From Mycobacterium montefiorense (lineage in GTDB: Bacteria; Actinomycetota; Actinomycetes; Mycobacteriales; Mycobacteriaceae): a DNA stretch of 64,000 bases. Position numbers and translations under genes: made by a program. The DNA is taken from positions 45,303 through 109,302 of the forward strand of contig NZ_BFCH01000007.1 in assembly GCF_003112775.1 (NCBI RefSeq). Reading direction: 5' to 3'. The notes beneath the pieces are model-generated. The model saw nothing but the letters and a program-made list of their open reading frames with translations. It had not been told where the DNA came from and searched no databases. This document shows positions 1 through 8,431 of the stretch, piece by piece (position 1 is the first letter of the stretch; each line of letters begins with the position of its first letter).

Positions 1-3000
1 GCTCAGCACCACCAGCAGATCTCCGCCCTCCACCTGCGCGGTGCTCGACACCGCTACCCGCGCCACGGTGGCATCTTTTGGAGCCGTGATCGGAGCTTCC
101 ATCTTCATCGCCTCGATGGTGGCGATCGTCTGGCCGGAGCTCACCCGATCGCCCTCGGCCACCGAAACCGTGACGACGCCGGCGAATGGTGCCGCGATGT
201 GGTCGGGATTGGCCCGCTCGGCCTTCTCGGCGGTCGGGATCGTGCTGGCAATGCTGCGATCGCGCACCAGCACCGGCCGCAGCTGGCCGTTCATGATGCA
301 CATCACCGTGCGCATGCCGCGCTCGTCGGGTTCGGAGATGGCCTCGAGTCCGATCAACAGATCGACACCGCGTTCCAGTTTCACCTGATGTTCTTCGCCT
401 TGGCGCAGTCCATAGAAGAACTGGTTGGCCGACAGATGCGACGTATCGCCGTAGGTCTCTCGGTGATCCTCGAATTCCTTTGTCGGACCAGGAAATAGCA
501 GCCGGTTGAGGGTTGCCTGACGTTTGGGCCCGGTCAGCGCAAGCACGGCCTCGTCCTCTCCGCTGAGCTGCGGGATCGGCTTGGCGGGCGCACGGCCGGC
601 CAGCGCGGCGCTGCGCAGCGGCTCCGGCCAGCCACCGGCCGGATCGCCCAGCTCGCCGCGCAAAAATCCCAGCACCGATTCCGGGATGTCGAATCTCGCT
701 GGTTCAGAGGCAAATTCGTCAGCGCTCACCCCGGCGCCCACCAGAGCTAGCGCCAGGTCGCCGACCACCTTGGACGACGGCGTGACTTTGATCAGCCTGC
801 CCAGCACGCGGTCGGCACCGGCGTAGGCCTCTTCCACCTGTTCGAATCGATCCCCCAGCCCCAGCGCAATCGCCTGCTGCCGCAGGTTCGACAACTGGCC
901 GCCCGGGATTTCGTGGTGGTAGACCCGCCCCGTCGGCCCCGGTAGTCCGGATTCGAAGGGGGCGTAGACCTTTCGCAGTGACTCCCAGTACGGCTCTAGC
1001 GCGCATACCGCCGAGAGCGACAGGCCGGTGTCATGCTCGCTGTGCGCGGTGGCGGCGACGATCGAACTCAGCGCGGGCTGGCTGGTGGTTCCCGCCATCG
1101 GCGCGGCAGCTCCGTCGACGGCGTCGGCTCCCGCCTGCCACGCAGCCATATAGCTGGCCAGCTGGCCACCCGGTGTGTCATGGGTGTGCACGTGGATCGG
1201 CAAGTCGAAGTGACTGCGCAGCGCGCTGACCAATTGGTGGGCGGCCTGTGGCCGCAACAGTCCGGCCATGTCCTTGATGGCCAACACGTGCGCGCCGGCC
1301 TGCACGATCCGCTCGGCCAGGTTGAGATAGTAATCGAGCGTGTAGAGCTGCTCGCCCGGGTCGGACAGGTCTCCGGTGTAGCACATCGCGACTTCTGCTA
1401 TTGCCGAACCTGTTACGCGGACAGCGTCGATAGCCGGCCGCATCGAGTCAAGGTTGTTGAGTGCGTCGAAGATGCGGAAGATGTCGATGCCGGTGGCGGT
1501 CGCCTCCTCGACGAAAGCCGACGTGACCAGTTCGGGATATGGGGTGTACCCCACCGTGTTTCGGCCCCGCAGCAGCATCTGCAGGCAGATGTTGGGCATC
1601 GCCTCGCGCAGCGTGGCCAGCCGCTCCCAGGGATCCTCCTTGAGGAAGCGAAGCGCCACATCGTAAGTCGCACCGCCCCAGCACTCCACCGACAGCAACT
1701 GCGGCATCGTGCGGGCCAGATACGGCGCCACCATCATCAGCCCGCTGGTGCGCACCCGTGTCGCCAGCAGCGACTGGTGCGCGTCGCGGAACGTCGTGTC
1801 GGTCACGCCCACCGCGGGCGACTCGCGCAGCCAGCGCGCGAAACCGTCGGGCCCCAACTCGACCAGCCGCTGCTTGGATCCGGCCGGCGGCGCCACCTCG
1901 AGATCGACCTCGGGCAACTTGTCGTGCGGGTACACCTTCGACGGATGGGTGCCGTGCGGGTGGTTGACGGTGACGTCGGCCAGATAGTTCAGGATCTTGG
2001 TGCCGCGGTCGGCCGATGCGCGTGCGGTCAGCAGCTGCGGCCGCTCGTCGATGAACGACGTGGTGATTCGGCCGGCTTGGAAGTCCGGATCCTCCAGAAC
2101 TGCTTGCAGGAATGGAATATTCGTCGACACACCGCGAATGCGGAACTCGGCGATTGCGCGGCGGGCGCGGGACACCGCCGTATGGAAGTCGCGGCCCCGG
2201 CAGGTCAACTTGACCAGCATCGAATCGAAGTGGGCACCAATCTCCGCGCCCAGGTTGGTGCTGCCGTCCAGGCGGATGCCGGCGCCACCGGGGCTGCGGT
2301 ACGTGCTGATCCGGCCGGTGTCGGGCCGGAACCCGTTGGCCGGATCCTCGGTCGTGATCCGGCACTGCAACGCGGCGCCGTGTGGCCGGATGTCCTCCTG
2401 CCGCAGACCCAGATCGTCCAGCGTCTCGCCGGACGCGATGCGCAACTGGCTGGACACCAGATCGACGTCGGTGATCTCCTCGGTCACGGTGTGCTCCACC
2501 TGAATCCGCGGATTCATCTCGATGAAGACGTAGTGGCCGCTCTCGTCCAGCAGAAACTCCACGGTGCCCGCAAGGCGGTACCCGATGTGCCGGGCGAAAG
2601 CGACGGCATCAGCGCAGATCTTGTCCCGCAGCTCGGCGGAAAGGTTTGGCGCGGGCGCTAATTCGACAACCTTCTGATGACGACGCTGCACGCTGCAGTC
2701 GCGCTCGTGCAGGTGGATCACGTTGCCGGCGTTGTCGGCCAGGATCTGCACCTCGATGTGGCGCGGCTTGATCACCGCCTGCTCGAGATAGACCGTCGAG
2801 TCGCCGAAGGCCGACTCGGCCTCACGGCTGGCCGCCTCGATCGCTTCGGGCAGCGCGGCGATGTCGGTGACGCGGCGCATGCCACGTCCCCCGCCACCGG
2901 CAACAGCCTTGACGAACAACGGAAACCGCATGTCTTGCGCCGCCGACACCAGCTCGTCGACCGAGGCCGACGGCGCCGAGGACGTGAGAACGGGCAGTCC

Positions 3001-3381
3001 GGCTTCGCGGGCGGCAGCGATTGCCCGCGCCTTATTTCCGGTCAGCTCAAGGATTTCGGCGCTGGGACCGACGAACGTGATGCCGGCGGCCGCACAAGCA
3101 GCGGCCAGGTCCGGGTTCTCCGAAAGGAAGCCGTACCCGGGGTAGACGGCGTCGGCGCCGGCCCGGCGGGCGGTTTCGACGATCTCGTCGACGGACAGGT
3201 AGGCCCGCACGGGATGACCGACCTCACCGATCTGATAGGACTCGTCGGCCTTGAGCCGGTGTTGCGAATTGCGGTCCTCGTAGGCGTACACGGCCACCGT
3301 GCCGACGCCGAGTTCATAGGCCGCGCGGAACGCACGTATCGCGATCTCGCCGCGATTGGCCACCAGTACCTTGGAGATCAC
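1..3381 (-). CDS. pca: Pyruvate carboxylase, 3' end at window edge
   Basis: Biotin-dependent enzyme that carboxylates pyruvate to oxaloacetate to refill the TCA cycle. The GTG start at 3381 gives V-ISKVLVANRGEIA, the usual start of the family. All 1127 codons visible run to base 1, so only the stop codon is probably missing. In order: biotin carboxylase/ATP-grasp with a glycine-rich AGGGGRGMRRV loop and SVQRRHQKVVE, the pyruvate carboxyltransferase, then a C-terminal biotinyl domain with the AMKMEA motif, whose lysine (residue 1093, bases 103-105) takes the biotin. It ends VEGGDLLVVLS. Ten bases separate it from the VKOR gene upstream on the same strand. Not truncated in any functional part. 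Confidence 0.97.
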   Translation of the reverse strand, partial: MISKVLVANRGEIAIRAFRAAYELGVGTVAVYAYEDRNSQHRLKADESYQIGEVGHPVRAYLSVDEIVETARRAGADAVYPGYGFLSENPDLAAACAAAGITFVGPSAEILELTGNKARAIAAAREAGLPVLTSSAPSASVDELVSAAQDMRFPLFVKAVAGGGGRGMRRVTDIAALPEAIEAASREAESAFGDSTVYLEQAVIKPRHIEVQILADNAGNVIHLHERDCSVQRRHQKVVELAPAPNLSAELRDKICADAVAFARHIGYRLAGTVEFLLDESGHYVFIEMNPRIQVEHTVTEEITDVDLVSSQLRIASGETLDDLGLRQEDIRPHGAALQCRITTEDPANGFRPDTGRISTYRSPGGAGIRLDGSTNLGAEIGAHFDSMLVKLTCRGRDFHTAVSRARRAIAEFRIRGVSTNIPFLQAVLEDPDFQAGRITTSFIDERPQLLTARASADRGTKILNYLADVTVNHPHGTHPSKVYPHDKLPEVDLEVAPPAGSKQRLVELGPDGFARWLRESPAVGVTDTTFRDAHQSLLATRVRTSGLMMVAPYLARTMPQLLSVECWGGATYDVALRFLKEDPWERLATLREAMPNICLQMLLRGRNTVGYTPYPELVTSAFVEEATATGIDIFRIFDALNNLDSMRPAIDAVRVTGSAIAEVAMCYTGDLSDPGEQLYTLDYYLNLAERIVQAGAHVLAIKDMAGLLRPQAAHQLVSALRSHFDLPIHVHTHDTPGGQLASYMAAWQAGADAVDGAAAPMAGTTSQPALSSIVAATAHSEHDTGLSLSAVCALEPYWESLRKVYAPFESGLPGPTGRVYHHEIPGGQLSNLRQQAIALGLGDRFEQVEEAYAGADRVLGRLIKVTPSSKVVGDLALALVGAGVSADEFASEPARFDIPESVLGFLRGELGDPAGGWPEPLRSAALAGRAPAKPIPQLSGEDEAVLALTGPKRQATLNRLLFPGPTKEFEDHRETYGDTSHLSANQFFYGLRQGEEHQVKLERGVDLLIGLEAISEPDERGMRTVMCIMNGQLRPVLVRDRSIASTIPTAEKAERANPDHIAAPFAGVVTVSVAEGDRVSSGQTIATIEAMKMEAPITAPKDATVARVAVSSTAQVEGGDLLVVLS

Positions 3382-3391
3382 CTTCGGCTCC

Positions 3392-4039
3392 TCACAGAAG
3401 TGTCGACCAATAGTCCCAGAAACGAACCATGATCAGCAGAAACACCGCGGTAAACCATAACGCGGTGAGCGACCATCGCCATTGGTAAAGCAGCCGTGCC
3501 ACGGTGCTGTCGCGGCTGTCGAGGACCGGCGAAAGCGCGATCGACGCCACCACCACCAGCAGCGTGATCGTCATCGCCCACACCACCATGCAGTAGGGGC
3601 ACAACGCCCCGATCCGGTACAGGCTCTGGAAGATCAGCCAGTGCACGAACCCCGTACCGACCAGCAACCCAGCCGCTAGCACCGACCAAAACCATTGGGG
3701 TATCGATACTTTCGCTACCGCAAGGACCCCGACGACCAGCACGACGGTGAACGCGACGATGCCGGCCAGTGGGTTCGGGTAGCCCAGCACCGACGCCTGC
3801 GGCGTAATCATCACCGAGCCGCACGAGATGATCGGATCGACGTTGCACGACGGCACGTAGGACGGGTTGAGCAGGATGTCGATCTTCTCCACCATCAGGG
3901 TTATGGAGGAGACCAGGCCGACGGCACCGGCGATCAGCACCCACCATGCGCGCAGCGTCGGCACGGATGGGTCACGCGTCGAAGCCGGTGTCGGGTCGCC
4001 GGATCGCTCGGCGGGTTCGACCGACACCGCAACCGTCAC
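3392..4039 (-). CDS. VKOR-family disulfide-bond oxidoreductase, membrane protein
   Basis: A 215-residue membrane protein that reoxidises a DsbA-like partner and passes electrons to quinone, replacing DsbB in actinobacteria. Four or five hydrophobic helices are visible (about 31-50, 88-110, 115-138, 148-168, 190-208). The periplasmic loop cysteines are C65 and C73 (PSCN...SCGSV) and the active-site CPYC is at 146-149 in front of a helix, as expected for VKOR. The ATG overlaps the TGA of the DsbA-like gene by four bases (ATGA), so the two are translationally coupled. It corresponds to Rv2968c. The N-terminal 30 residues are a polar extension. Confidence 0.93.
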   Translation of the reverse strand: MTVAVSVEPAERSGDPTPASTRDPSVPTLRAWWVLIAGAVGLVSSITLMVEKIDILLNPSYVPSCNVDPIISCGSVMITPQASVLGYPNPLAGIVAFTVVLVVGVLAVAKVSIPQWFWSVLAAGLLVGTGFVHWLIFQSLYRIGALCPYCMVVWAMTITLLVVVASIALSPVLDSRDSTVARLLYQWRWSLTALWFTAVFLLIMVRFWDYWSTLL

Positions 4040-4803
4040 GAAGCCGGCGGGGCGACAGGTGCGTCGATGCCCGGCACATCACCCACGATGGTCTTGATCT
4101 TGCCGACCAGCGCATCGGGTGTCGACGGGTCGTAGTTTTCGCCGTTGATCTTGATCGTCGGAGTGGCGGTGATATTCGCGGCCGACGCTTCGCCGGTGAC
4201 CTTGGAGAGATACTTCCCACTGTTGATGCAATCCGGCACCTTGCCGACGACGCCGGCTTCCCGGGCGAGTTCGATCAGTTTCGCGTTGTCGGGGAAATTG
4301 GGACCCCGCTCGTCGGGCTGGATACCGGTGCTGAACAGCGCGGTGTGAAAGCGGCGGAACGCGTCCATGCTCTCGTCGGCGACGCAGAGGGCGGCGGCCC
4401 CCGCTCGCGACGGATAGTTCTGGTTCTTGGAGCTGTCGAGAATGGACACCACCGAGTAGTCGGCCGCGATGGCACCGGAGTCGATCAGCTTGGAGACCGT
4501 CGGCCCGAAGGTGCGCTCGAAATTGCCGCAGGCGGGGCACAAGAAGTCCTCATAGAAGGTCACGACGGCCTTCGGGTTGTTCGTCCCGGGCAGGTTCACC
4601 ACCTTGCTCGACGTCACGCGGACCGTGTCGCCCGGTCCGGTGGCGGCGCCCTTCTTGTCGTGATGCGACGTCACGATGTAGAAGACGAGCGCGACCGCGA
4701 AGATGACGATGAACGCGGTACCGCCGATCTGAATCAGGCGGCCGGACTTGCCTTCGGTGGACTTCAGGTCGAATCGGGGGGGACGTTTCGATTTGTCGGC
4801 CAC
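4036..4803 (-). CDS. DsbA-like thiol-disulfide oxidoreductase, membrane anchored
   Basis: A 255-residue thioredoxin-fold protein (DSBA/thioredoxin_4 type) that introduces disulfides into exported proteins. A short basic N terminus (ADKSKRPPR) is followed by one membrane anchor at about 23-46, then the extracytoplasmic domain with CPAC at 89-92. The GTG at 4803 was chosen because it matches the start of the M. tuberculosis homologue Rv2969c and has an AGGGAAC ribosome-binding site; an ATG 72 bases upstream (4875) is in frame but unlikely. It overlaps the VKOR gene, its expected oxidant, by four bases. Confidence 0.92.
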   Translation of the reverse strand: MADKSKRPPRFDLKSTEGKSGRLIQIGGTAFIVIFAVALVFYIVTSHHDKKGAATGPGDTVRVTSSKVVNLPGTNNPKAVVTFYEDFLCPACGNFERTFGPTVSKLIDSGAIAADYSVVSILDSSKNQNYPSRAGAAALCVADESMDAFRRFHTALFSTGIQPDERGPNFPDNAKLIELAREAGVVGKVPDCINSGKYLSKVTGEASAANITATPTIKINGENYDPSTPDALVGKIKTIVGDVPGIDAPVAPPAS

Positions 4804-4903
4804 AGGGTTCCCTGATCCTTCGGTGTTTAGGTCGGTTTGCGGGCGTCTCGACCGCGGTTTCAGACGGCGCCTCATAGATTACCGGCGCGCGCCTCTCGGC
4901 AAA

Positions 4904-6022
4904 TCAGGCCCGGCTCAGGTGAGCGCGCAGGGCCGAAATCAGGTCGCTGGTGGCGGCCGCGCTGCCGCCGCCGAGCTGAAACAGGCTGGCGAACCCGTGC
5001 GTCAGCGAACCCAGGCTCCGCAGATCCACCGCGGTGCCCGCGGCCCGCAGCGCCGCCGCGTAACGCTCGCCTTCGTCGCGCAACGGGTCGAACCCGGCGA
5101 CGGCGACCAGCGCGGGCGCCAGCCCGGACATCGACTCGGCGCACAGCGGCGATACCCGCGGGTCCGCCGGGTCGATGCCGGTGCCGCTCAGGTACTGCGC
5201 GGTGAACCAGTCGATGTCCCGCTTGGTCAGCAAGAAGCCGCGGGCGAACAGGCTCAGTGACCGGGTCTGTGCGGTGAAGTCGGTCGGCGGGTAGAGCAGC
5301 CACTGCAGCAGCGGCGAGGGACCACCCTCGTCGCGCGTGCGCTGGCACACGATCGCGGCCAGGTTGCCGCCCGCGCTGTCCCCGCCGACAGCGACACGCC
5401 CGGGGGTCGCGCCGAGTTCGCCGGCGTGCTCGCAGGCCCACTTGAACGCCGCATACGCGTCGTCGATGGCGGCCGGCGCCGGATGCTCGGGGGCCAGCCG
5501 GTAGTCGATCGACAACACGTGCACTCCGGCGTCACGGCAGGTCAGCCGGCACAGCGGGTCGGCGGTGTCCAGATCGCCGAGCACCCAGCCCCCGCCGTGG
5601 TAGAAGACCAGCAAGTCCGAGGCCGGACCGCTGGCCGGACGGTAGTGCCGCACCGGGATCTGGCCGGCGGGACCGGGGATCGTCAGGTCGTCGACCGTGA
5701 CGTGAATCTGGGGTCCGGGCATGGACAGGATCGACTGGCGCATCTGCGCACGCGAGGCCACCGGGTCGCCGTTGACCGCCAAGCCGTCGATACCGCCCAG
5801 CCGCAGACCGGACAGCATCAGCTGCAGGGTGGGGTCCAGCGTGTTGCCATCGATGATGATCGACCGACCGCCGAACATCACCCGCTTCGCCGGCGTCGGA
5901 ATCCACGGAATGGCCTTGACGCCAACGTTGGTGACGACGTCCTGCACCCGGTCGGTCCAACGGCCCGATCCGCGCCTGGCTTCCAGATGCCGCTCCGGTG
6001 CGCCTGGCAGACTCTGTGTCAT
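4904..6022 (-). CDS. lipN: Hormone-sensitive-lipase-family esterase LipN
   Basis: An alpha/beta-hydrolase of the HSL (Lip-H) family, 372 residues, hydrolysing short-chain esters. Visible are the oxyanion motif FYHGGGW, the nucleophile elbow GGDSAGGN, the acidic residue region GFDPLRDE and the catalytic His in SLTHGF. The DNTLDPTLQLMLS block and the overall order match LipN (Rv2970c). Start is ambiguous: ATG at 6022 lies in a CATG palindrome that also holds the start of the divergent aldo-keto reductase; ATG at 6040 adds six residues and increases the overlap. No signal peptide is evident. Confidence 0.92.
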   Translation of the reverse strand: MTQSLPGAPERHLEARRGSGRWTDRVQDVVTNVGVKAIPWIPTPAKRVMFGGRSIIIDGNTLDPTLQLMLSGLRLGGIDGLAVNGDPVASRAQMRQSILSMPGPQIHVTVDDLTIPGPAGQIPVRHYRPASGPASDLLVFYHGGGWVLGDLDTADPLCRLTCRDAGVHVLSIDYRLAPEHPAPAAIDDAYAAFKWACEHAGELGATPGRVAVGGDSAGGNLAAIVCQRTRDEGGPSPLLQWLLYPPTDFTAQTRSLSLFARGFLLTKRDIDWFTAQYLSGTGIDPADPRVSPLCAESMSGLAPALVAVAGFDPLRDEGERYAAALRAAGTAVDLRSLGSLTHGFASLFQLGGGSAAATSDLISALRAHLSRA

Positions 6023-6854
6023 GGCAGCCCCCTTGGTCACCCTTAATGACGGTCATGCGATCCCCGCCATCGGGCTCGGAGTTTTCCAAGTCCCTCCGGC
6101 GGAAACCCAGCAGGCGGTGAGTAGTGCGCTGCAAGCCGGGTACCGGCATATCGACACCGCCGCCGCCTACCGCAATGAACGGGAAACCGGGCGTGCAATT
6201 GCCGACTCCGACGTGCCGCGCGATCAACTCTACGTGGTGACCAAATTGTGGAACGCGGACCAGGGCTACGACAGCACGCTGGTCGCCTTCGACGCCAGCA
6301 TGGACCGGCTCGGCCTCGAGTATCTCGACCTCTATCTGGTCCATTGGCCGCAGCCCGCGGTGGGTAAGTTCGTCGAAATCTTCAAGGCCTTCGCCCACCT
6401 GCGCGACCAGGGCCGGATCCGGTCCATCGGAGTCAGCAATTTCGAGCCCGAGCACCTGATGGTTCTCATCGATTCCACCGGCATCATTCCCGCCGTCAAT
6501 CAGGTCGAGCTGCATCCTCGTTTTCCCCAGACGGAATTGCGGAAAGTCCACGCGCAGCGCGGTATCGCGACCGAGGCGTGGGCTCCGCTGGGCCAAGGAG
6601 CGCTGCTGACACACCCGACGGTTACCGCCGTCGCCGACGAAACTGGGCGGACACCCGCCCAGGTGTTGATTAGGTGGCATATCCAGCTCGGTAATATCGT
6701 GATCCCCAAGTCGGTGAACCCTGCACGGATTGCGAGCAACTTCGACGTGTTCGATTTCGAACTCAGCGCCAATGACATGGCGGCGATTTCCTCGCTCGAC
6801 GACGGAACGCGGCTTGGTCCTGATCCACGAACTTTCAGTTTCACAGGTAGGTGA
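6021..6854 (+). CDS. Aldo-keto reductase (AKR5-like), first of a tandem pair
   Basis: A 277-residue NADPH-dependent aldo-keto reductase. The complete tetrad is visible: D45, Y50, K75 and H108 ([25 protein letters not shown]), with the cofactor motif [14 protein letters not shown] near the C terminus. It is about half identical by eye to the next gene, from which it probably arose by duplication. M. tuberculosis has, as I recall, only the second copy (Rv2971), whereas M. smegmatis has two neighbours. The ATG at 6021 overlaps the divergent lipN start; its stop overlaps the next start (GTGA). Physiological substrate unknown; methylglyoxal and other aldehydes are usual for this family. Confidence 0.93.
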   Translation: MAAPLVTLNDGHAIPAIGLGVFQVPPAETQQAVSSALQAGYRHIDTAAAYRNERETGRAIADSDVPRDQLYVVTKLWNADQGYDSTLVAFDASMDRLGLEYLDLYLVHWPQPAVGKFVEIFKAFAHLRDQGRIRSIGVSNFEPEHLMVLIDSTGIIPAVNQVELHPRFPQTELRKVHAQRGIATEAWAPLGQGALLTHPTVTAVADETGRTPAQVLIRWHIQLGNIVIPKSVNPARIASNFDVFDFELSANDMAAISSLDDGTRLGPDPRTFSFTGR

Positions 6855-7705
6855 ATACGTTGACTGGCGACGCACGCCTCGCCGTGCCCTCGATCACCCT
6901 CAATGACGAAAACACGATGCCGGTGCTCGGCCTTGGCGTCGCGGATTTGTCGGAGGACGAGACCGAACGTGCCGTTTCGGCGGCGCTGGAGGTCGGCTGC
7001 CGACTGATCGACACCGCCACGGCATACGGCAATGAAGCCGCGGTCGGTCGCGCGATTGCCGCCTCCGGGATTCCCCGCGCGGAACTGTTCGTCACCACCA
7101 AACTGGCCACGGCCGACCAGGGGCTTACCGGTGCCCGAGATGCCTGCAACGCCAGCCTGGAACGATTGGGCCTGGATTACCTCGACCTCTACCTGGTTCA
7201 TTGGCCGGCCGCCGCGCTGGGCATGTACGTGGACTCCTTCGGCGGGCTGCTGCAACTCCGCGGCGACGGACACGCCCGATCGATCGGTGTCGCCAACTTC
7301 ACCGCCGAACACCTGGAGATGGTCATCGACCTGGTCTTCACGACCCCGGCGGTCAACCAGATCGAGCTGCATCCACTGCTCAACCAGGACGACATGCGCA
7401 AGACCAACGCGCAGCACAACGTCGTGACGCAGTCCTACACACCGCTGGCTCTCGGCAAGCTGAACGAGAACCCGACCGTGAACTCCGTTGCGGGCGAGTA
7501 CGGCAAGACGCCCTCGCAGGTGCTGCTGCGGTGGAACCTGCAACTGGGCAACGCGGTCGTGTTCCGGTCGGCCAACCCCGAGCACATCGCCAGCGACTTC
7601 GACGTGTTCGATTTCGAGTTGGCCGCCGAGCACGTGGACGCGATCAACGCGCTCAATGACGGAACTCGGCTGCGCCCGGACCCGGACACCTACGAGGGCA
7701 CCTAG
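6851..7705 (+). CDS. Aldo-keto reductase, Rv2971-like, second of the pair
   Basis: Aldo-keto reductase orthologous in position and sequence to Rv2971. Counting from the GTG at 6851, the tetrad is D54, Y59, K84 and H117. The cofactor motif here reads [14 protein letters not shown], so the Lys of the paralogue's IPKS is replaced (FRS), which could alter NADPH binding. GTG 6851 overlaps the previous stop by four bases; a TTG at 6860 with AGGTAGGTG eight bases upstream gives MTGDARL, which matches the MTGES start of Rv2971 and may be the true start. Ends 15 bases from the convergent HNH gene. Confidence 0.93.
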   Translation: MNTLTGDARLAVPSITLNDENTMPVLGLGVADLSEDETERAVSAALEVGCRLIDTATAYGNEAAVGRAIAASGIPRAELFVTTKLATADQGLTGARDACNASLERLGLDYLDLYLVHWPAAALGMYVDSFGGLLQLRGDGHARSIGVANFTAEHLEMVIDLVFTTPAVNQIELHPLLNQDDMRKTNAQHNVVTQSYTPLALGKLNENPTVNSVAGEYGKTPSQVLLRWNLQLGNAVVFRSANPEHIASDFDVFDFELAAEHVDAINALNDGTRLRPDPDTYEGT

Positions 7706-7720
7706 ACAGCCGGCCGGTCG

Positions 7721-8431
7721 CTAGCCCGTCGGGCAGGTGGACGCAGCCTGACGCAGCGCACTCGCCGACGCCCGATCCACCGGCAGCTGGTAACCCCGCA
7801 GCACCGCGATGAACTGCATCGCGTACTGACAGGCGAACGCCTTGTTCGGCGGCATCCACAAACCCGGCGGCAGGTCGCCCTTGTCCTGATTGGCCTGACC
7901 CTGGACGGCCAGCAAGTTGGCCGGGTCGTTGGCGAAGCGCAGCCGCTCGGGATCCGGCCAGCCGAACGCTCCCATGTCCCAGGCGTACGCGAGTGGCACG
8001 ATGTGGTCGATCTGCACCGATTCGCCGACCTTGGCGCCCCGTTGGAAGGCGATCGTGGTGTTGGTATACGGGTCGTGCAGTACGCCGGTGGCCACCGCGC
8101 TGGGGCACCGCTTGATCGCCACGAACGTCTTGTCGACGAGATCGCGGTCGAGAATATCGTCGCGGGTGTCACATCCGTTGTGCCCGCCCGGGGCACCGTT
8201 GTCGTCGTCCCAGGCGTCGCCGTAAGCCGCCCTGAGGTAGTCGTAGCGGTGCACCCGAAGGGCTACCACCGCAATACCGGCCAGCACATCGGCGCCGGGT
8301 GCCACGGTGGGCACATCGGCGCGCGCGGCAACTTGCGCGTGCTTGGCCGACGTCGACCCCAGGGTCTGATAGGCGACCAGCACCGCGACCACCGCGGCCG
8401 CCGACAACCACAGCAGCACTTTGCGGTTCAC
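7721..8431 (-). CDS. Secreted HNH-family (DUF1524-like) nuclease
   Basis: A 236-residue protein with an N-terminal hydrophobic segment (residues 5-23, after MNRK) acting as signal or anchor, then an extracytoplasmic domain. The motif QIDHIVPLAYAWDMGA, followed by RFANDPANLLAV, ANQDKGD and WMPPN, is the metal-binding His-Asn core of the DUF1524/HNH family found in many secreted actinobacterial proteins. Corresponds to Rv2972c. Its ATG overlaps the recG stop by four bases, so it is co-transcribed with recG. Role unknown; nutrient scavenging or DNA turnover outside the membrane is inference. Confidence 0.85.
   Translation of the reverse strand: MNRKVLLWLSAAAVVAVLVAYQTLGSTSAKHAQVAARADVPTVAPGADVLAGIAVVALRVHRYDYLRAAYGDAWDDDNGAPGGHNGCDTRDDILDRDLVDKTFVAIKRCPSAVATGVLHDPYTNTTIAFQRGAKVGESVQIDHIVPLAYAWDMGAFGWPDPERLRFANDPANLLAVQGQANQDKGDLPPGLWMPPNKAFACQYAMQFIAVLRGYQLPVDRASASALRQAASTCPTG

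Noticed and set aside
1033..2661. A 542-codon open frame on the plus strand across pca
   Set aside because: Antisense shadow in GC-rich DNA; pca motifs on the minus strand are complete and the antisense protein has a composition rich in Arg, His and Gln without a family.
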